Assembly: GCA_963920765.1 (NCBI GenBank)
Contig: OY987244.1
Span: 33,673,678 to 33,737,677 of the forward strand
DNA from: Ulota crispa
Lineage: Eukaryota > Streptophyta > Bryopsida > Orthotrichales > Orthotrichaceae
Length of the DNA stretch: 64,000 nucleotides
Direction of reading: 5' to 3'
Part shown: positions 13,017-29,584 of the stretch, one piece after another
Position numbering within the stretch: position 1 is the first letter of the stretch
Layout of the letters: each line of letters opens with the position of its first letter
Notes under the pieces: generated by a model
What the model was told of the DNA's origin: nothing
The model's input: the letters and a program-made list of their open reading frames with translations, nothing else
Database searches by the model: none
Translations under genes and position numbers: made by a program

Positions 13017-13678
13017 TTAACCCCTAAATGCCCAAGGCACCCAATTTGGGTGTTTGCAAAACTTTGAAGAAAAATAGAATCTTATCAAATCACTATTTTT
13101 GGTATTTTCTTTTGAACACAAGTTTGTTTTGAAGTCTATTTTCCGTATCAACAATCTGATTTTGAAAACAATTGTTCATGATTTTTCTATTCAAGATTTT
13201 GTACAAGGGTGTCCACTGCAATCTTGAGTTTTTTAGTGTTAGAAGATCTTGAAAGTGAGCCACAAAAACACTAGAGCTTGGAGAAAAATCCACATTAGAA
13301 ATGCATTTTAAAAAATGCAAGAGGAGATTTTGAAAGTTGTAAATTGATTAAAGTCAAACATGTAATGACCTTAAACCTCATATTTTTTTGATGACCAACT
13401 TTTTAGATTTGACGTGTGAAATGAGAATTAGAAAACTTCAAGTCACTTTTGTAATTTTAACACCTCATGTTCAAATGTTATAATTTTTCAAACTATAAGT
13501 GATATTGTTGGGTTTTCTTTTTCCATGTAATCTTTAACATGTCAAATTTAAATTTATATGATTACAGTTTAAAAAAACTTGATGAGATTTATGAATAGAT
13601 TGGTTGATTATTCACTTTCCTGAAAATGCCAAGAAGCTCAGAAGAAGCTCAGAAAGGCCTTGGCCATTTAGGGGTTAA
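13017..13678. mobile_element. TTAA-ended inverted-repeat element (copy with 39.1-kb relative)
   Basis: Left end TTAACCCCTAAATGCCCAAG at 13017. The inverted right end ends in GGGGTTAA at 13678 and matches 19 of the first 20 bases. The interior is non-coding and clearly similar, in the same orientation, to the element at 39149-39806 (for example around 13330-13590). TTAA at both ends with CCC...GGG termini is the signature of piggyBac-type insertion. No transposase is encoded, so it would be non-autonomous. Confidence 0.75.
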
Positions 13679-13679
13679 C

Positions 13680-14402
13680 GGGGGGAGCTGGCCGAAATGA
13701 AAAAGGGACCTTGGAGATTCGGAGAGTCAGTCTGCTTAGAATTCAGCTGGATGAATATCGTCAGCAGCCGTGGACGGGGAACGGGATGGCAGAACGGATG
13801 CAACGCTGCAGATAAAGGACAGCAGAGGGCGAGGCGGCAGCATCGGAGGCGCTGGCTGGCAGGCAGGAAGAGCAGGGACCAAGTCCGCGAGGGTACCGAA
13901 ACCAGGGCTAGCGCAGGAGCGATACCCGGCGGGCATCAACCCACCTACCCAGGCACACGCACGCAAGGCAGGCAGCAGTCAGTGGGTCGGTCGGGTTGGG
14001 AAGGAGGAGTGAGAGATCGACGACGTCCAGGAAAGGCAAAGGCAGGCAGGTGCCTCCATTCCTGCCGAGTCGCAGCGGCATTCCCTTGCTTGCTTGCTTT
14101 GTTTGTTTGTTGGTGTTGGTGTGGGCTGTGGCTGCCGTCCCTGCTGGTCTCTGGTTGCCCCTCTCTCTCACTCCGCCTCCGACTCCGCTGAGCTTCTTCA
14201 CTGCTGGCGCTCATCGCTCCTCTCGCTCACCCGCCCACTCCCCTCTCCTTCTCCCTTTCTTTCTGCATCTGCCTCTGTCTCTGTCTCTGTCTCTGTCTCT
14301 TTCCCCTTCAGCCCGGATCTCTCAGCCACGGCGCATCCTTCCTCTCTTCCCCTCCTACCCTGTCCTTTCCGCCGTCACCTCTCCTGTCCCTGTGCCACGC
14401 TC
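13680..14402 (+). promoter_or_regulatory. GC-rich upstream region and probable 5' leader of the ARF-GAP gene
   Basis: Base composition changes sharply from AT-rich repeats to GC-rich sequence at about 13,680, directly after the repeat. A pyrimidine-rich stretch with (CTCTGT)n at about 14,266-14,300 precedes the start codon, as is common in plant 5' leaders. Several upstream ATGs open long low-complexity frames that I do not regard as genes. The transcription start cannot be fixed from sequence. Confidence 0.5.
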
Positions 14403-19054
<4,652 letters not shown>

Positions 19055-21174
19055 ACATGTTTTCGTCTGGTTTCGTGAGATTGCAAGTCCGATTTTCCCG
19101 CTCGCTTTTGACACAGTATTTTCTTGTACCTCCCTTGTACGAGGACCTTTTTACATCGAAGATTGACCGAGGATCTTGTCTAGCCAATCCGATTATCCCG
19201 TGGTGTGGAAAGAAATCTTCGGAAAGCACGGTAGAAAATTCCTCATCCCCCGAAGTGTTAAGTAGGAATTGGGGGTGTATTCACATTGCTTTGTAGCCTT
19301 TGCATTTGCCGTTATGGCTGGTTAATTATGATGCAAGGTGTAGAAATCTTTGCATGTATTCTTTAGTTTTCTGGCAGCCAAAGCAGCACTACTTTTTGCT
19401 CCAGATTTAGTTTGTTACTGAGCGATTTCTTGTTATACACATTGTAAGAAAGCTGGTATATGCAGGAAGTCATTTTCTGTACTCATTGATCCTGCAATCG
19501 TAGTAAGCTTCGGTGTAGGGACTTTTGATAGAGGAGATTGAGTTTAGGAGCTCATAGACATTCACGAGCGTAAAATGTTGAATCATGATGTGCGTTACTA
19601 CCACATCGGTCAGTATAAAGCATTCATTAACATATTGTTTTGTGGATTCTGCGCCTGTGTGACAGTTTCATCTGGTTAAAGATGGCCTTGTGGGGGCTTA
19701 ACAACTTTTCCTTTCTTTGTGTGGGGGCTTAACATTTTTTTATTTTCTTTGTGTGTCGCCGTAGGTTTACTTACTAGTTTGTCTGATTGCTACAGTTGTG
19801 CTGAGTCGTTATTACAACAGGAAGTGAGAGGTACAGGACTGATTGGTGATCATTGGCATATTACTGGACGGAGAGAGCCAAGTTGCACACAACTGTGCTC
19901 GGGCTCTCTTTAGGATCACTTCGTTGCATCACGCAAATGAGGGTGATCAAGGCGACCTCATCCTAGGGCACATGGAACTTGGACTATGGGAGCCGTTGCA
20001 AGCTTGCAACCGATCATCGTGGATGACTAACTCCGTCGACCTGGTAGCGGATAGATTAGGACTGCTGCTGAGAATTGTGATATCTACGATGATGCCGGCC
20101 TGCCACTCTGAATCCTTGTTTGTTTCACCAGCATGCATGTGGATGTGATCCCAGACTGCACCATCAGATGTGTCCGTAACCTCGAGTTACATGAACGCGG
20201 CGATGCTGCACGTTGGGAGCACTGCAGTGAGGGGATTGCTGCGGCTGCCACTGATGAGTGCTTTAGGGTACGCAATTTCCATTGAGGAATGGCTACACCA
20301 CACAGGAAGTATTTGACATACTCAGGAAGTATTAGTGGTAGCAGGCTGTTGCTTAATCACAGTAACCCACAGTTACAAGCAGGTCACGAATGAACATGAA
20401 CTAAAATGGTACCGAGAGCTGCCGGGAGGTTGACGTAAATTATATCGAGTACTGCACTACTGCACTGAGTTACATACACACATTTAGGAGTGATGGCGTA
20501 GTCATGTGGGTACCATTGCAATTGGATGTAATGATAGAGTAGTGGTGGGGTGCCAGCAACATTTCCGGAACACAATGCCATTGTCGAACGCCGCCTTTGA
20601 CTACTGTATCGGAGTCCATTATTCTTTAAGGTTATTTGTTTATTCTTCAATGTTATATGGAGATTGTATACTTTTTTGTTTTTCCTTAAATGTGAACTGT
20701 TCAATAACTTCTATACTGGAAGTGTTCCAATAGGTGTGATTGTTGAGATGTTGGCGTCAAACCACGATGCATTTGTTGGTGTGATGAAGAGAATGCAGCA
20801 CCAGACCAGCAGCTGATGAAAGAAATATTGCACATGACAATTGCTGAGGCCTAAACATACGACAAGGCTGGCCGGGTGTTTAATTCCGACCGTTGATGTT
20901 GAAGGGCACGCACGAAGGAAGGATCAAATATTAGAAGACAGGCAACCAAAACGCTGTCGCTGGACCGAATGATGAAGTTAGAATATTTGTGGGTGCAGCT
21001 TGCAGCCCGAGAAGCGGGAGTAAAGATGTTCGACATCGTGTTCGACATCGGGACATTGACAGATGAGGGGGTGGGTTGCCATGCATGCATGCATGGCAGG
21101 AGTTGCTGCTGAAGTGGTGGGGCGGATTTGAGAGTGGCAATCGTCGTCGCTGTCGCTGAAGCTAAAAGCGAAGA
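19055..21174. other. ARF-GAP 3' region and intergenic spacer; possible exon-like stretch near 20.1 kb
   Basis: The first several hundred bases are probably the ARF-GAP 3' UTR. Around 20133-20270 a plus-strand frame reads HVDVIPDCTIRCVRNLELHE and onwards, with balanced coding-like composition after a CAG. I do not recognise it and see no flanking exons that complete it. The last 300 bases before 21175 become GC-richer and are probably the promoter and leader of the next gene. Confidence 0.4.
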
Positions 21175-22398
21175 ATGAAGCGAAGATGTTGTTGGGTGGG
21201 GGCGCTGCTGCCCGCCCTCGCCCTAGCGCTCCTCGTGCTACACTCGCCCTCCATGCCCCTCCCGCACTGGCAGGTGCTGCAGGCCCCAGCTGCAGCTACT
21301 CTCGCGTGCCGATCCACGGCGGAGGACCACCGAGGCTTGTCACCAGGAGCGGAGGGCATTGCATGGCACCCACAGTGGGGCCGATACTTGGTGCTCATCT
21401 GTAACTCTGGGCAAGTCACCAACCATCTCATCTGCCTGCGCAAGCATATGTACATGGCGGCGCTCTTGAACCGGACGCTGGTGTTGCCGCCGCGCGTCCT
21501 GGACTACGACTACGACCACCTGTTGGACATTGCCCACCTGCAACACTGTCTTGGCAACTCCTCCATCGTATCCTTCGAGACCTTCCAGCAATGGCGTAAC
21601 CACCGACTCCACATTGACCAGCTTGTGTGCTTCATGCCCGACTGTTACTTCGACCAAGAGCATCAAGCCAAGTGGGAGGCGCTGGACTTCACTTTCGGTC
21701 CGCGGCACGATGCGGATCAGCCCAGGCGACACGTCGTCGTACAGGCGAAGTTCACGTTGGAGGAGGCCGTCATCGCCGTGGGCGACCTGTTTTACGCCGA
21801 GGTCGAGGACTCCGATGACTTCGCGGTGACGCACCCGTGCAGTCTGCTGTTGCGGCCACACCCCAGCATTGTGACGGCCGCGCAGCGTTTCGTGCAGACA
21901 TACCTGGGGTCGAATTTTGTGGCGGTGCATTTTCGCCGGCATGGGTTCTTGGTGTTCTGCAACAAACAATCGCCGGGGCCGAGCTGCTTTTACCCCATTC
22001 CGCAGGCGGCGCGGTGTATTGCGGAAAAGGTGCGCCAAGTGGGCACGGACGTGGTGTTCTTGAGCACGGACGCGGCAGAGAGCGAGGTGGAGGCGCTGGT
22101 GACGGCGTTGCAGCAGAGGGGGCTGCTGGTGGTGCGGCGCACGGCCACGCACGAGGCGTTGGCGAAGTGGGACGCGACGCTGTGGCGGCAGGCGGGGCGC
22201 GAGGCGGAGGCGGGCGTGATGGCCACGGTGGACAAGGCCATCTGTTCGCTGGCCGCGGCGTTCGTGGGCACGCGCGGCTCGTCCTTCTCCTCTCACATCC
22301 AGAGCATGCGCCTCGCTATGGCCACCGCCTCCTCCTGCGATGCGCCCCTCTGCCACGACTACGGCGCCCCATCCTTCATCGCCGCCCCCGTCCCCTGA
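21175..22398 (+). CDS. GDP-fucose O-fucosyltransferase-family protein (plant type), intronless
   Basis: A 407-aa single-exon protein. It starts MKRRCCW followed by a hydrophobic stretch (about residues 8-24), consistent with a type II Golgi signal anchor. The family (Pfam O-FucT) is supported by an N-terminal nucleotide-sugar region (GRYLVLICNSGQVTNHLICL, with RTLVLPPRV later), the central VAVHFRRHGFLVFC around residues 248-258 (HxRR-type motif binding GDP-fucose), VFLSTDA, and the C-terminal VDKAICSLAAAFVGTRGSSF around 352-371, matching the family's D..iC..A..FiGt..SsFs pattern. The acceptor is unknown; it could be a cell-wall glycan or a protein. The coding region is GC-rich, strongly so at third positions, unlike the AT-rich surroundings. 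A long minus-strand open frame over the same bases is its shadow. The first ATG is chosen because the anchor follows at once. Confidence 0.87.
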   Translation: MKRRCCWVGALLPALALALLVLHSPSMPLPHWQVLQAPAAATLACRSTAEDHRGLSPGAEGIAWHPQWGRYLVLICNSGQVTNHLICLRKHMYMAALLNRTLVLPPRVLDYDYDHLLDIAHLQHCLGNSSIVSFETFQQWRNHRLHIDQLVCFMPDCYFDQEHQAKWEALDFTFGPRHDADQPRRHVVVQAKFTLEEAVIAVGDLFYAEVEDSDDFAVTHPCSLLLRPHPSIVTAAQRFVQTYLGSNFVAVHFRRHGFLVFCNKQSPGPSCFYPIPQAARCIAEKVRQVGTDVVFLSTDAAESEVEALVTALQQRGLLVVRRTATHEALAKWDATLWRQAGREAEAGVMATVDKAICSLAAAFVGTRGSSFSSHIQSMRLAMATASSCDAPLCHDYGAPSFIAAPVP

Positions 22399-22915
22399 CT
22401 CTCAAGCCCCTTCCTATTTCCCTCTGGAAGCTCTCAAATTCATTGTAGCTTTGGACATGGATTGAGCAATGCAAGGCCAACGTGCTTATGCAACATCTGT
22501 TGACTCCACCCTTGCCCATTCATATTGTTTCTACCCCGTACGACAAAAGGGTAGCTTACGCAACCAGAACTGTTTGCATTAAGGCAAAATTTCGTGCTTT
22601 ACAGTAGACAACCTGATATGGTGCTACAGCCGCTAATACTACACTTCAATTTATAAGGTTGAATAACTGCCTTACTTTACACTCTCGTATATAGATGAAG
22701 CAACCGCTCTAATAACTTCTTTCTTGTACTAAAAAATACGAAAGTAGAGAAGCCAAAAAAAGGCAAAAATGTATATGACCACACCCTCTATATCTCTGGC
22801 TCGACTATCCCATCAATGACCGGCCATAGCATTTCCACACCGCTCAACAGCTGTAAACGATCTGATGTCCTAGACCTATCAGCCCAGCAGTATCATTCAA
22901 CCAGCACCTCGGGGC
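22399..22915. other. Convergent 3' intergenic spacer
   Basis: The fucosyltransferase-like gene and the Ca2+-ATPase end tail to tail, 517 bases apart. The spacer must hold both 3' UTRs and polyadenylation sites. No further gene is visible. Confidence 0.6.
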
Positions 22916-25900
22916 TTATGCGTTCAGAGGAGGTTCACTGGGAATCACTTGATATCCATTGGCATCGATGTAATCAGGCTCTCTTCTCGAGAACAGCGGG
23001 GCTTTGGGTGTGGGAATAAATTTGACGATCACAGCAATAAACAGGCTGACGAACCCGATTCCCACGGTTATCAACCATTGTTCCTTATTCAACGGGACCG
23101 TGCCTGCAAACTTCCCCAAAACTTGCACCAGCAACACTTGAAAGACAACGGTGAAAGTAAGGATGAAAATGAAGACCCAGTTGTTGAATGTGTGTCGGAA
23201 GACATTTAGGTTCTCCATCTCTCGCGCATTGATCTCGTTGAATACCTGTAACCCAAAGTTATATCCACGACCATAATTCAGGATCTGAACGTGACTGATG
23301 CACACAACAATCCGAAGCTCGGAGTTGCAGACGAACAAGTCCCTACCACAACCTCAAAATCATTGAATGAGCTGTAATATAATACCTGACAGAAGACGAA
23401 AGCATTGAAGATCATTGTGTTCAGGAGCTCGGTGGAGCCCTCGCCCTTAAGGTGGAGAATCTGCTTTCCCTTATACTGCAACACCGACAACACAGCCAAC
23501 TGATAGATAGCCTGACCAAAGATGTTGCGCCACATTACGTTGCTAATAAAACTCCCATACCGACCGGCAGGAGGTTTCATCATCAGCTCGTCATAAGGGG
23601 GCTCCGTGGCCAACGCAAGGGCTCCTAGCGTGTCCATTATCAGGTTCACCCACAGGAGCTGAACAGCAGTGAGTGGTGCGGTCCCTGGAAGCACACATCG
23701 TCCAAATATGTCACTCCATCCTAAGAAGACATCCAATCACCTTGAAAAAACAAAAGAAACAAAAAAAACACACACTAAGATAACGCACATGTCTCAAGCA
23801 ATCCTCGAACCAAAAGACTCCAAAATGTTATGAGTCACCTGTAATGCAAGCGGAACTAAAATTTATGACCAGAGCAACCAAGTTCACGGTGAGCTGGAAC
23901 TGAACAAATTTTTGAATATTGGTGTACACCGAGCGACCCCACTTGGCCACCACCACAATAGTCGCAAAGTTGTCGTCCAACACCACCACATCAGCACTCT
24001 CCTTTGCGACCTGAGAGCCATAACAAGTTCACTTTCAATATTAATCAATGCATCCTACAACTAAGACTCAAATGTTTTAGACCACTAGAATGACGTATAT
24101 CCCAAATCAAGATGAAGGCGTCGTCGTTTGTTTAGATAAACAGTTTCCTCAGTATCGTTACGTAATAAGCATCTCCTGCAAATTGGACATAGACAGCCAA
24201 TTGATGACTCGTCCTTACATCTGTTATAATGTAGATTTGCACGGAAACATACCTCCGTGCCTGCAATGCCCATGGCCATTCCAATATCAGCTTCATGCAA
24301 AGCAGGCGCATCATTGGTGCCGTCTCCAGTGACAGCCACCACTTCCCCCAGCTCACGAAGTTCACGCACCAACGTATGTTTATCGGTGGGTGAAGATCTT
24401 GCCATAACCTGTCACAAATCCGGATCCAGGGCAGGAAATGAGAACATTCCATAATACAGGAAATAGCTTTATATACACAAAAAATGCGACCTAGAAAATG
24501 GACAAGCCAACCCCATAGCAGGAGATGTTACCTGCAAATTCGGAATAAGTTTTCGCATAGCTTCGGGGTTCAAATCTCGAAACTCGGGGCCCTCGATCGC
24601 TTCTCCATCAGTAAGAATCCCACATTCACGAGCGATAGCCTTGGCAGTATGGATGTTATCACCAGTCACCATACGCACCTTCACAAGAAAGAAATATGGC
24701 ATATTATCAGCTGCAGGTCGTTCCGTTGGTTACTCCTGCCTGGCTCATGATGAACACCAGCTTTTAAAAATAGCGAACACCAAAGCAAGCATCCAACATG
24801 TTTTCCCTGGCATGGCCATGGTGGCATCACCTTGATTCCAGCAGCAAAGCACAACTGTACAGCCTCTTTCACACCGGGACGTACAGGATCCTTGATTCCT
24901 ACAACCGCTGCCAAGACCAAGCTATTGCTGGGGATTGGGTCATCCCGACCCGGGCACGAGTCAATTTCCCTAAAAGCCAGGCAGAGAGTTCGCAAGGCAT
25001 CATCAGCCATAGTGTCAATGACGCCTCTGATCTCTTTCGCTTTACCCTCGTCGAAGGGGACGATATTTCCTTCGGCATCAATCGTCTTATCACACTGCTG
25101 TAGCACAATCTCAGACGCACCCTTCCAATGGGCATGTAATTTTCCAGTCTCCCGATCCTTCACCACAACCCCCATAATCTTGCGAGCGGAATTAAATGGC
25201 TCCATTCTCATCATCTCGCCTTTGCTGCAACATTCTTTGAAATTCCCGCCCACGGCCAAGCCAAAGCTCAAAATAGCGGTTTCAGTGGGTGTACCGAGAA
25301 GCTCCGGGGGTGAACCATTGCTCTCTGAAATATCACCGCCAGTATTTTGGAACGTCCCTTCCAAAAGAATATCAAAGCACTTTCTCGACAGATCGGACTT
25401 GATGTTCCCCACTTCACGAAGTGTACCTGCAACCCAGGCCTTGGTGACAGTCATCTTGTTGGTAGTCAGGGTCCCCGTCTTATCACTGCAGATGGTGGTA
25501 GCGGATCCCATGGTTTCACAGGCCGATAGATGCCGCACAAGAACCTTGTCCCGCATCATTTTCTTCATTGCAAATGCAAGAGTCAGAGTAACAGCCAATG
25601 GAAGGCCTTCGGGAACAGCAACAACAATGATCGTTACAGCAATTGCGAAGTAGTTCACAATGGCCAATGCGTCCGCGCCAGTCCATTCCGAAAGAGACTC
25701 TTTTGCATACAAGTACCTCCCTAAGAGGACTATGAAGGTTACAACGGCAAACAACAGCCCAATCTTGCCGATAAGCGTCGCCACCCCATTCAATTTCACC
25801 TGCACAGAAATTCCAGTGTAAGGCAGACGCAATCTCGCAACTGCCCCTGTGATCTTTAAAGTGGCACCCAAAGCCTTCACTCCAGACCTTGCCGTTGGAC

Positions 25901-27646
25901 TGCCTCAGTACTAAGAACAGCCTCGACAGATCTGTGAGGAGGAATGGCAACCTACTGACCCTGATTCCAAGAAGAAGCGGAGAAAGCGAGAGGGAAGTAG
26001 TGGATATGAATAGTAAGGGCAGATTTCAGAACTAGAAAGCGGGCTCACCTGCAAGGGGGTTTCATCATCGCCACCTTCGCTGAGCGTGGCCATGAGATGA
26101 CCCCATTCCGTGTTCATGCCCACCCCGGTGGCAAGCATCAGGCCGCTGCCGTCCTGGACCTTAGTCCCCGACAGCAGGTACGGATTATCTTCATTGACTT
26201 TCAGCGGTTCGCTCTCGCCTGTCATGCTCGACTCGTCGATGGACAACCCACATCCTGAGATATACAACCCGTCCGCTGGAACTTGATCGCCAATGCCCAG
26301 ATGCACTATGTCGCCTACCAAAAGCTCAAAGATGAGTACCTTCTGGCGGCGGCTCTTGCGAGTCACCTCGATGAAAATCTTCTTCTTCTCAGCGTCTAGA
26401 TCCCGGAATTGCAGCGACTGCTGGTAGTCGCTAGTGGCCGTCACCAGCACCACGAGCAAGATGCTAAACCCAATTCCTGCACCATCGTACCACCCTTCCT
26501 GCCATCCCTCGGTAATGACACCAATGACGAGCGAAACCACTGCACACACGGCCAGAATGGCTAGGGTCAAGTCCTGCATGGCCTCCCACACAAAGACCCA
26601 AAACCCTTTAGGCGGCTTTTCTGGATACGTGTTCGTCCCAAAGACTTCACGTCGCCCGATCAGGTCGCTCTCGTCCATCTGCAGACCCTGCTTTGCGGAG
26701 GATTGCAGCTTCTGAGCTAACCCCTTCACTCCACCCAGATGATGCAGCATACTGGATTCCCTATTCTCAATCAACAGTGCGAGCTGTTTTGCTCCCAACC
26801 CATAATCACTGCTCCCTTGCACGTCCACCGCACCTGCATCAGGCTTCAGCCCCTTCAACACTGCATCCACATTCCAAACATCCATGTCATTCCAACCTGT
26901 CAAAGTACAGTACAGTGCCTGGGCATACAATTACAAACATCAAATATCCTAACAGTGTTCGACTCAGTTATATATCTCGATCACACGCGTAGATGAAAAA
27001 TTTCCAATGGCAGGAGTACTGAGCCCTTCGGTATCACCTTTCATGCTGCATGTAAGGAGGAGAACTACGTCAATGCGAGGGGTAGTAAACTTACTGCCAT
27101 TGATTCTGGATACAGCTTTCGCGGCCGCAACAATCTTACGAAATTTACTCCTCTTTTCCTGCAAATAGAAGAGCAAAATGTTCTCGCAACCATCAAAACC
27201 AAAAAGCAATCATGCTCAAAAATGGCCTGCATGGAACCTCGTTTATGAGAGACCTACTCCATAGAGAGCATACAATCGGAAGGAAGGAACAGTAGGCGTA
27301 ACAGAGCAACATAATTACAGACAATTTGGCATGAACACAGTTGACAGGACGAAATTTGCGCCACTCTGGCCGTGAGTGAGTAACGACAAGAAATTATAGT
27401 CAAGGAGCAGGAGTGATGACACACCGCCATGGCTGCCGCCAGCTCTTTCCGTTGCTCCAAATCGGCGCAGTATCGAAATCGGCGGGTGGCATTCAGGGCG
27501 AGACTGAACCTACGCCATTTTTCCAGCGATTCGAGGTCGCCGCCCTTGTGAGGAATCTGAAAATTATTCATCGACAAGAGATGCTCCAGTCGAGGGCCTA
27601 GACCGCGCGGCAGCGAAACTCCGTCCCCTCCCTCCGACATTGCCAT
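22916..27646 (-). CDS. ACA: Autoinhibited P-type IIB Ca2+-ATPase (ACA family)
   Basis: A 1068-aa Ca2+ pump that exports Ca2+ from the cytosol at the plasma membrane or an endomembrane. Exons by eye in minus order: 27646-27425, 27158-27095, 26896-26049, 25799-24831, 24678-24532, 24408-24253, 24010-23839, 23684-23386, 23245-22916; GT-AG, all in frame. The N-terminal segment around residues 42-66 ([18 protein letters not shown]) resembles the calmodulin-binding autoinhibitor of plant ACAs and is the expected regulatory switch. Further motifs: SMTGESEP (actuator), [11 protein letters not shown] (helix M4, 439-448), phosphorylated Asp484 in [14 protein letters not shown] (nucleotide binding), [20 protein letters not shown] (777-787), and [19 protein letters not shown] (M6). 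It has about ten hydrophobic segments and normal family length (about 1014-1090 aa). A second start two codons later is possible. Subfamily (ACA8/10-like versus others) and membrane are not certain. Confidence 0.95.
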
Positions 27647-28497
27647 TCGACGATTCCAACCCCTTCCAACGTCCCCTGCTTGCTGTCAGAGTCTTCCGTA
27701 TGCACTACGGACAGCGTTGCATAGCTCTGCAGAATGGCGAGACCGCTCTGGTAAACGTTCGGGTTCTTTATTGGCGCAATCGCATTCAAAATCATAGAGC
27801 TGCCCGGAATGCGGCCACGATGTGAAGAGACCTCATGACTTCACGTTCAAAATACACAAGGATTTTCCTGCTTTCCACGGTATCGAGGCAGTCCTGTGGA
27901 AGATTGCAAGTTAGGAGATACAATTGAGCAATTCGTCAGCAAGCGAAGTAGGAGAGCACAAGGAGAGCTGAATGGAGGGCAAAGTCTATACCAAGGCCCA
28001 TGGCGAAATTAGTCGCCTCATCCGGGCGAGAAATTTTTTCCCCAAGAGCCAAAGAAGTCAGCAACATCGACTGAGGAATTGTAACATCGACTGAGGGACT
28101 GCCATCGACAAAGGAATTGCAAAATTGAGAAGAGAGAAGAAGAGAAACTCCGACAAGAGGGAGTTGAAGTAGTAGGCAGAGGATGTACGGGCAAGCACGA
28201 AGAGGACCAGTGTGAGATACCTGGAAGCAGCGAGCGGGGGAGATGTGACGACGCAGAAAAAAGAGCAAGGCAACGAGCATGAGGGGGGCAGGGTGGAAGA
28301 AGAAGCCGGCACAGGCAGGCACCATGAACGGAAGTGAGGACCGTTGAAAGTCAAGCACAGGAGATGAGGAGAGGTGAGGATGGGTGAGGCAAGTGAGCGC
28401 AGGAGGGAGGGATGAGGAACCCAGCTGCCGAGTGCCGGATGGGAGCAACGCATGACTGCGTGCGGTCCCAGCTCGACAAGGAGACTGGGAAACGAGA

Positions 28498-28534
<37 letters not shown>

Positions 28535-28540
28535 ACCAGC
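28498..28540. repeat. (CCAG)n microsatellite
   Basis: About ten tandem units of AGCC/CCAG in a row, one of them altered to CAAC. Upstream of the Ca2+-ATPase start. Confidence 0.9.
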
Positions 28541-28733
28541 GAGGAGGGCAAGAGAAGAGGAGGGGGCAGCAGCGGAGCAGCAGTGCAGCATCAGCGTAGC
28601 ATAGCAGGCATGCAGCGAAGACGCGAGGGCGAAGCTGGGGAGGCACCATTTGCAGCTCAGCTGACCAGTGCCTCCAAACGGCACGGGAGCCTAACTTACA
28701 ATTAACTTAACTTCGTCGCCCCCACGTTCATCG

Positions 28734-28774
28734 CCGTCGCCGTCGTCGTCGTCGCCGTCGCCGTCGTCGTCGCT
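28734..28774. repeat. (CGT/CGC) triplet microsatellite
   Basis: Run of CGTCGC/CGTCGT triplets. On the minus strand it would encode Asp/Gly repeats, but no supported gene contains it. Confidence 0.8.
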
Positions 28775-29584
28775 GGGAGTGTGTGAGGCTCCGTCGGATG
28801 ATGCAGAAAGGCCCGCAGGAGGCCCCTGGTCTGCGCCATGTCCTCCACTCCTGGACCCTGGTCCCCACTCCCCAGTGTAACTTAGCTTAATCCCGTCTTG
28901 TAAGCTTAGATCTGGTTTCCTCCGTGACCCCCGTGCCCTTCCGTTCTCTGCGCCAGTTCCGACCACCTTCGTTCAAGCAGTGCGGCGTGCACACACGGCA
29001 CCTTGGAAGGTTCGCGGCTGCTTTCCCACAGCATGCCTCACCGCTGAGGTCACTCCGATAGCATGCCGTTTTGTGGGACCAGCGTGGAATGTCTCATCTT
29101 TTTCACCCCGCCTATAAGAGCTTAGATATTTACCTTTGGAGATTGGATTCGGGAGTTTCAAATTTAAAAAAGATTCGGAGCCCCTGGTTTGGTCTACCCT
29201 TAAAGCCTTTCAAGCGGAGGATGAATCTGACCAACTCCACTCTAGGGGCTAGCCTATCACTTTTTCTTTCGTTTTTTAGAGAAGAAAGTTGAAATTTTCC
29301 TCCGTGACCCCACAAAATGGCATGCCATCTAACCCCCAGCGATGCTTCACATGCAGTCATGACGATTGTTCTCCCACAATTGCTGTGCAGGTGTGATTGC
29401 TCCAAGCCTTCGCTCCCAAAGACCAACTGAACTACTGAAGGTTGTTTATGTTCTTTTTCCTTCTCTGGAACTAGGAGTAGGGGTCCCATATTATATTTAT
29501 ACTAAAGCTAGCTTGCTTTTGTTGGCTTTGCACCCAAGTAGAGACGCAAAGCACTCTTTCGGCAAAATTTCTATCTTCTCCCAT

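Larger units (their letters stand above)
27647..29060 (-). promoter_or_regulatory. Upstream region of the Ca2+-ATPase with simple repeats
   Basis: GC-rich relative to the surroundings up to about 29,060, where AT-rich repeats resume. It includes a tetranucleotide run at 28,498-28,540 and a triplet run at 28,734-28,774. Overlapping long open frames here are low-complexity and show no domains, so I treat the stretch as promoter/5' leader. A 5' UTR intron is possible but not proven. Confidence 0.45.

Noticed and set aside
21340-22356. A 338-aa minus-strand open frame
   Set aside because: Antisense shadow of the GC-rich fucosyltransferase gene; Arg/His-rich and without domains.
24541-24600. A GGTTCAAATCTC phrase resembling a tRNA T-loop
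   Set aside because: Within Ca2+-ATPase exon 5 coding sequence, with no cloverleaf around it. No tRNA or rRNA gene was found elsewhere by eye.
24832-25653. A 273-aa plus-strand open frame
   Set aside because: Lies opposite exon 4 of the Ca2+-ATPase, whose motifs (DKTGTLT, PEGLPL) prove the minus strand is coding.
27936-28684. Two overlapping 208-237-aa minus-strand frames upstream of the Ca2+-ATPase
   Set aside because: Composed of AGWL repeats from the tetranucleotide run and Ser/Leu-rich leader sequence; no domain.
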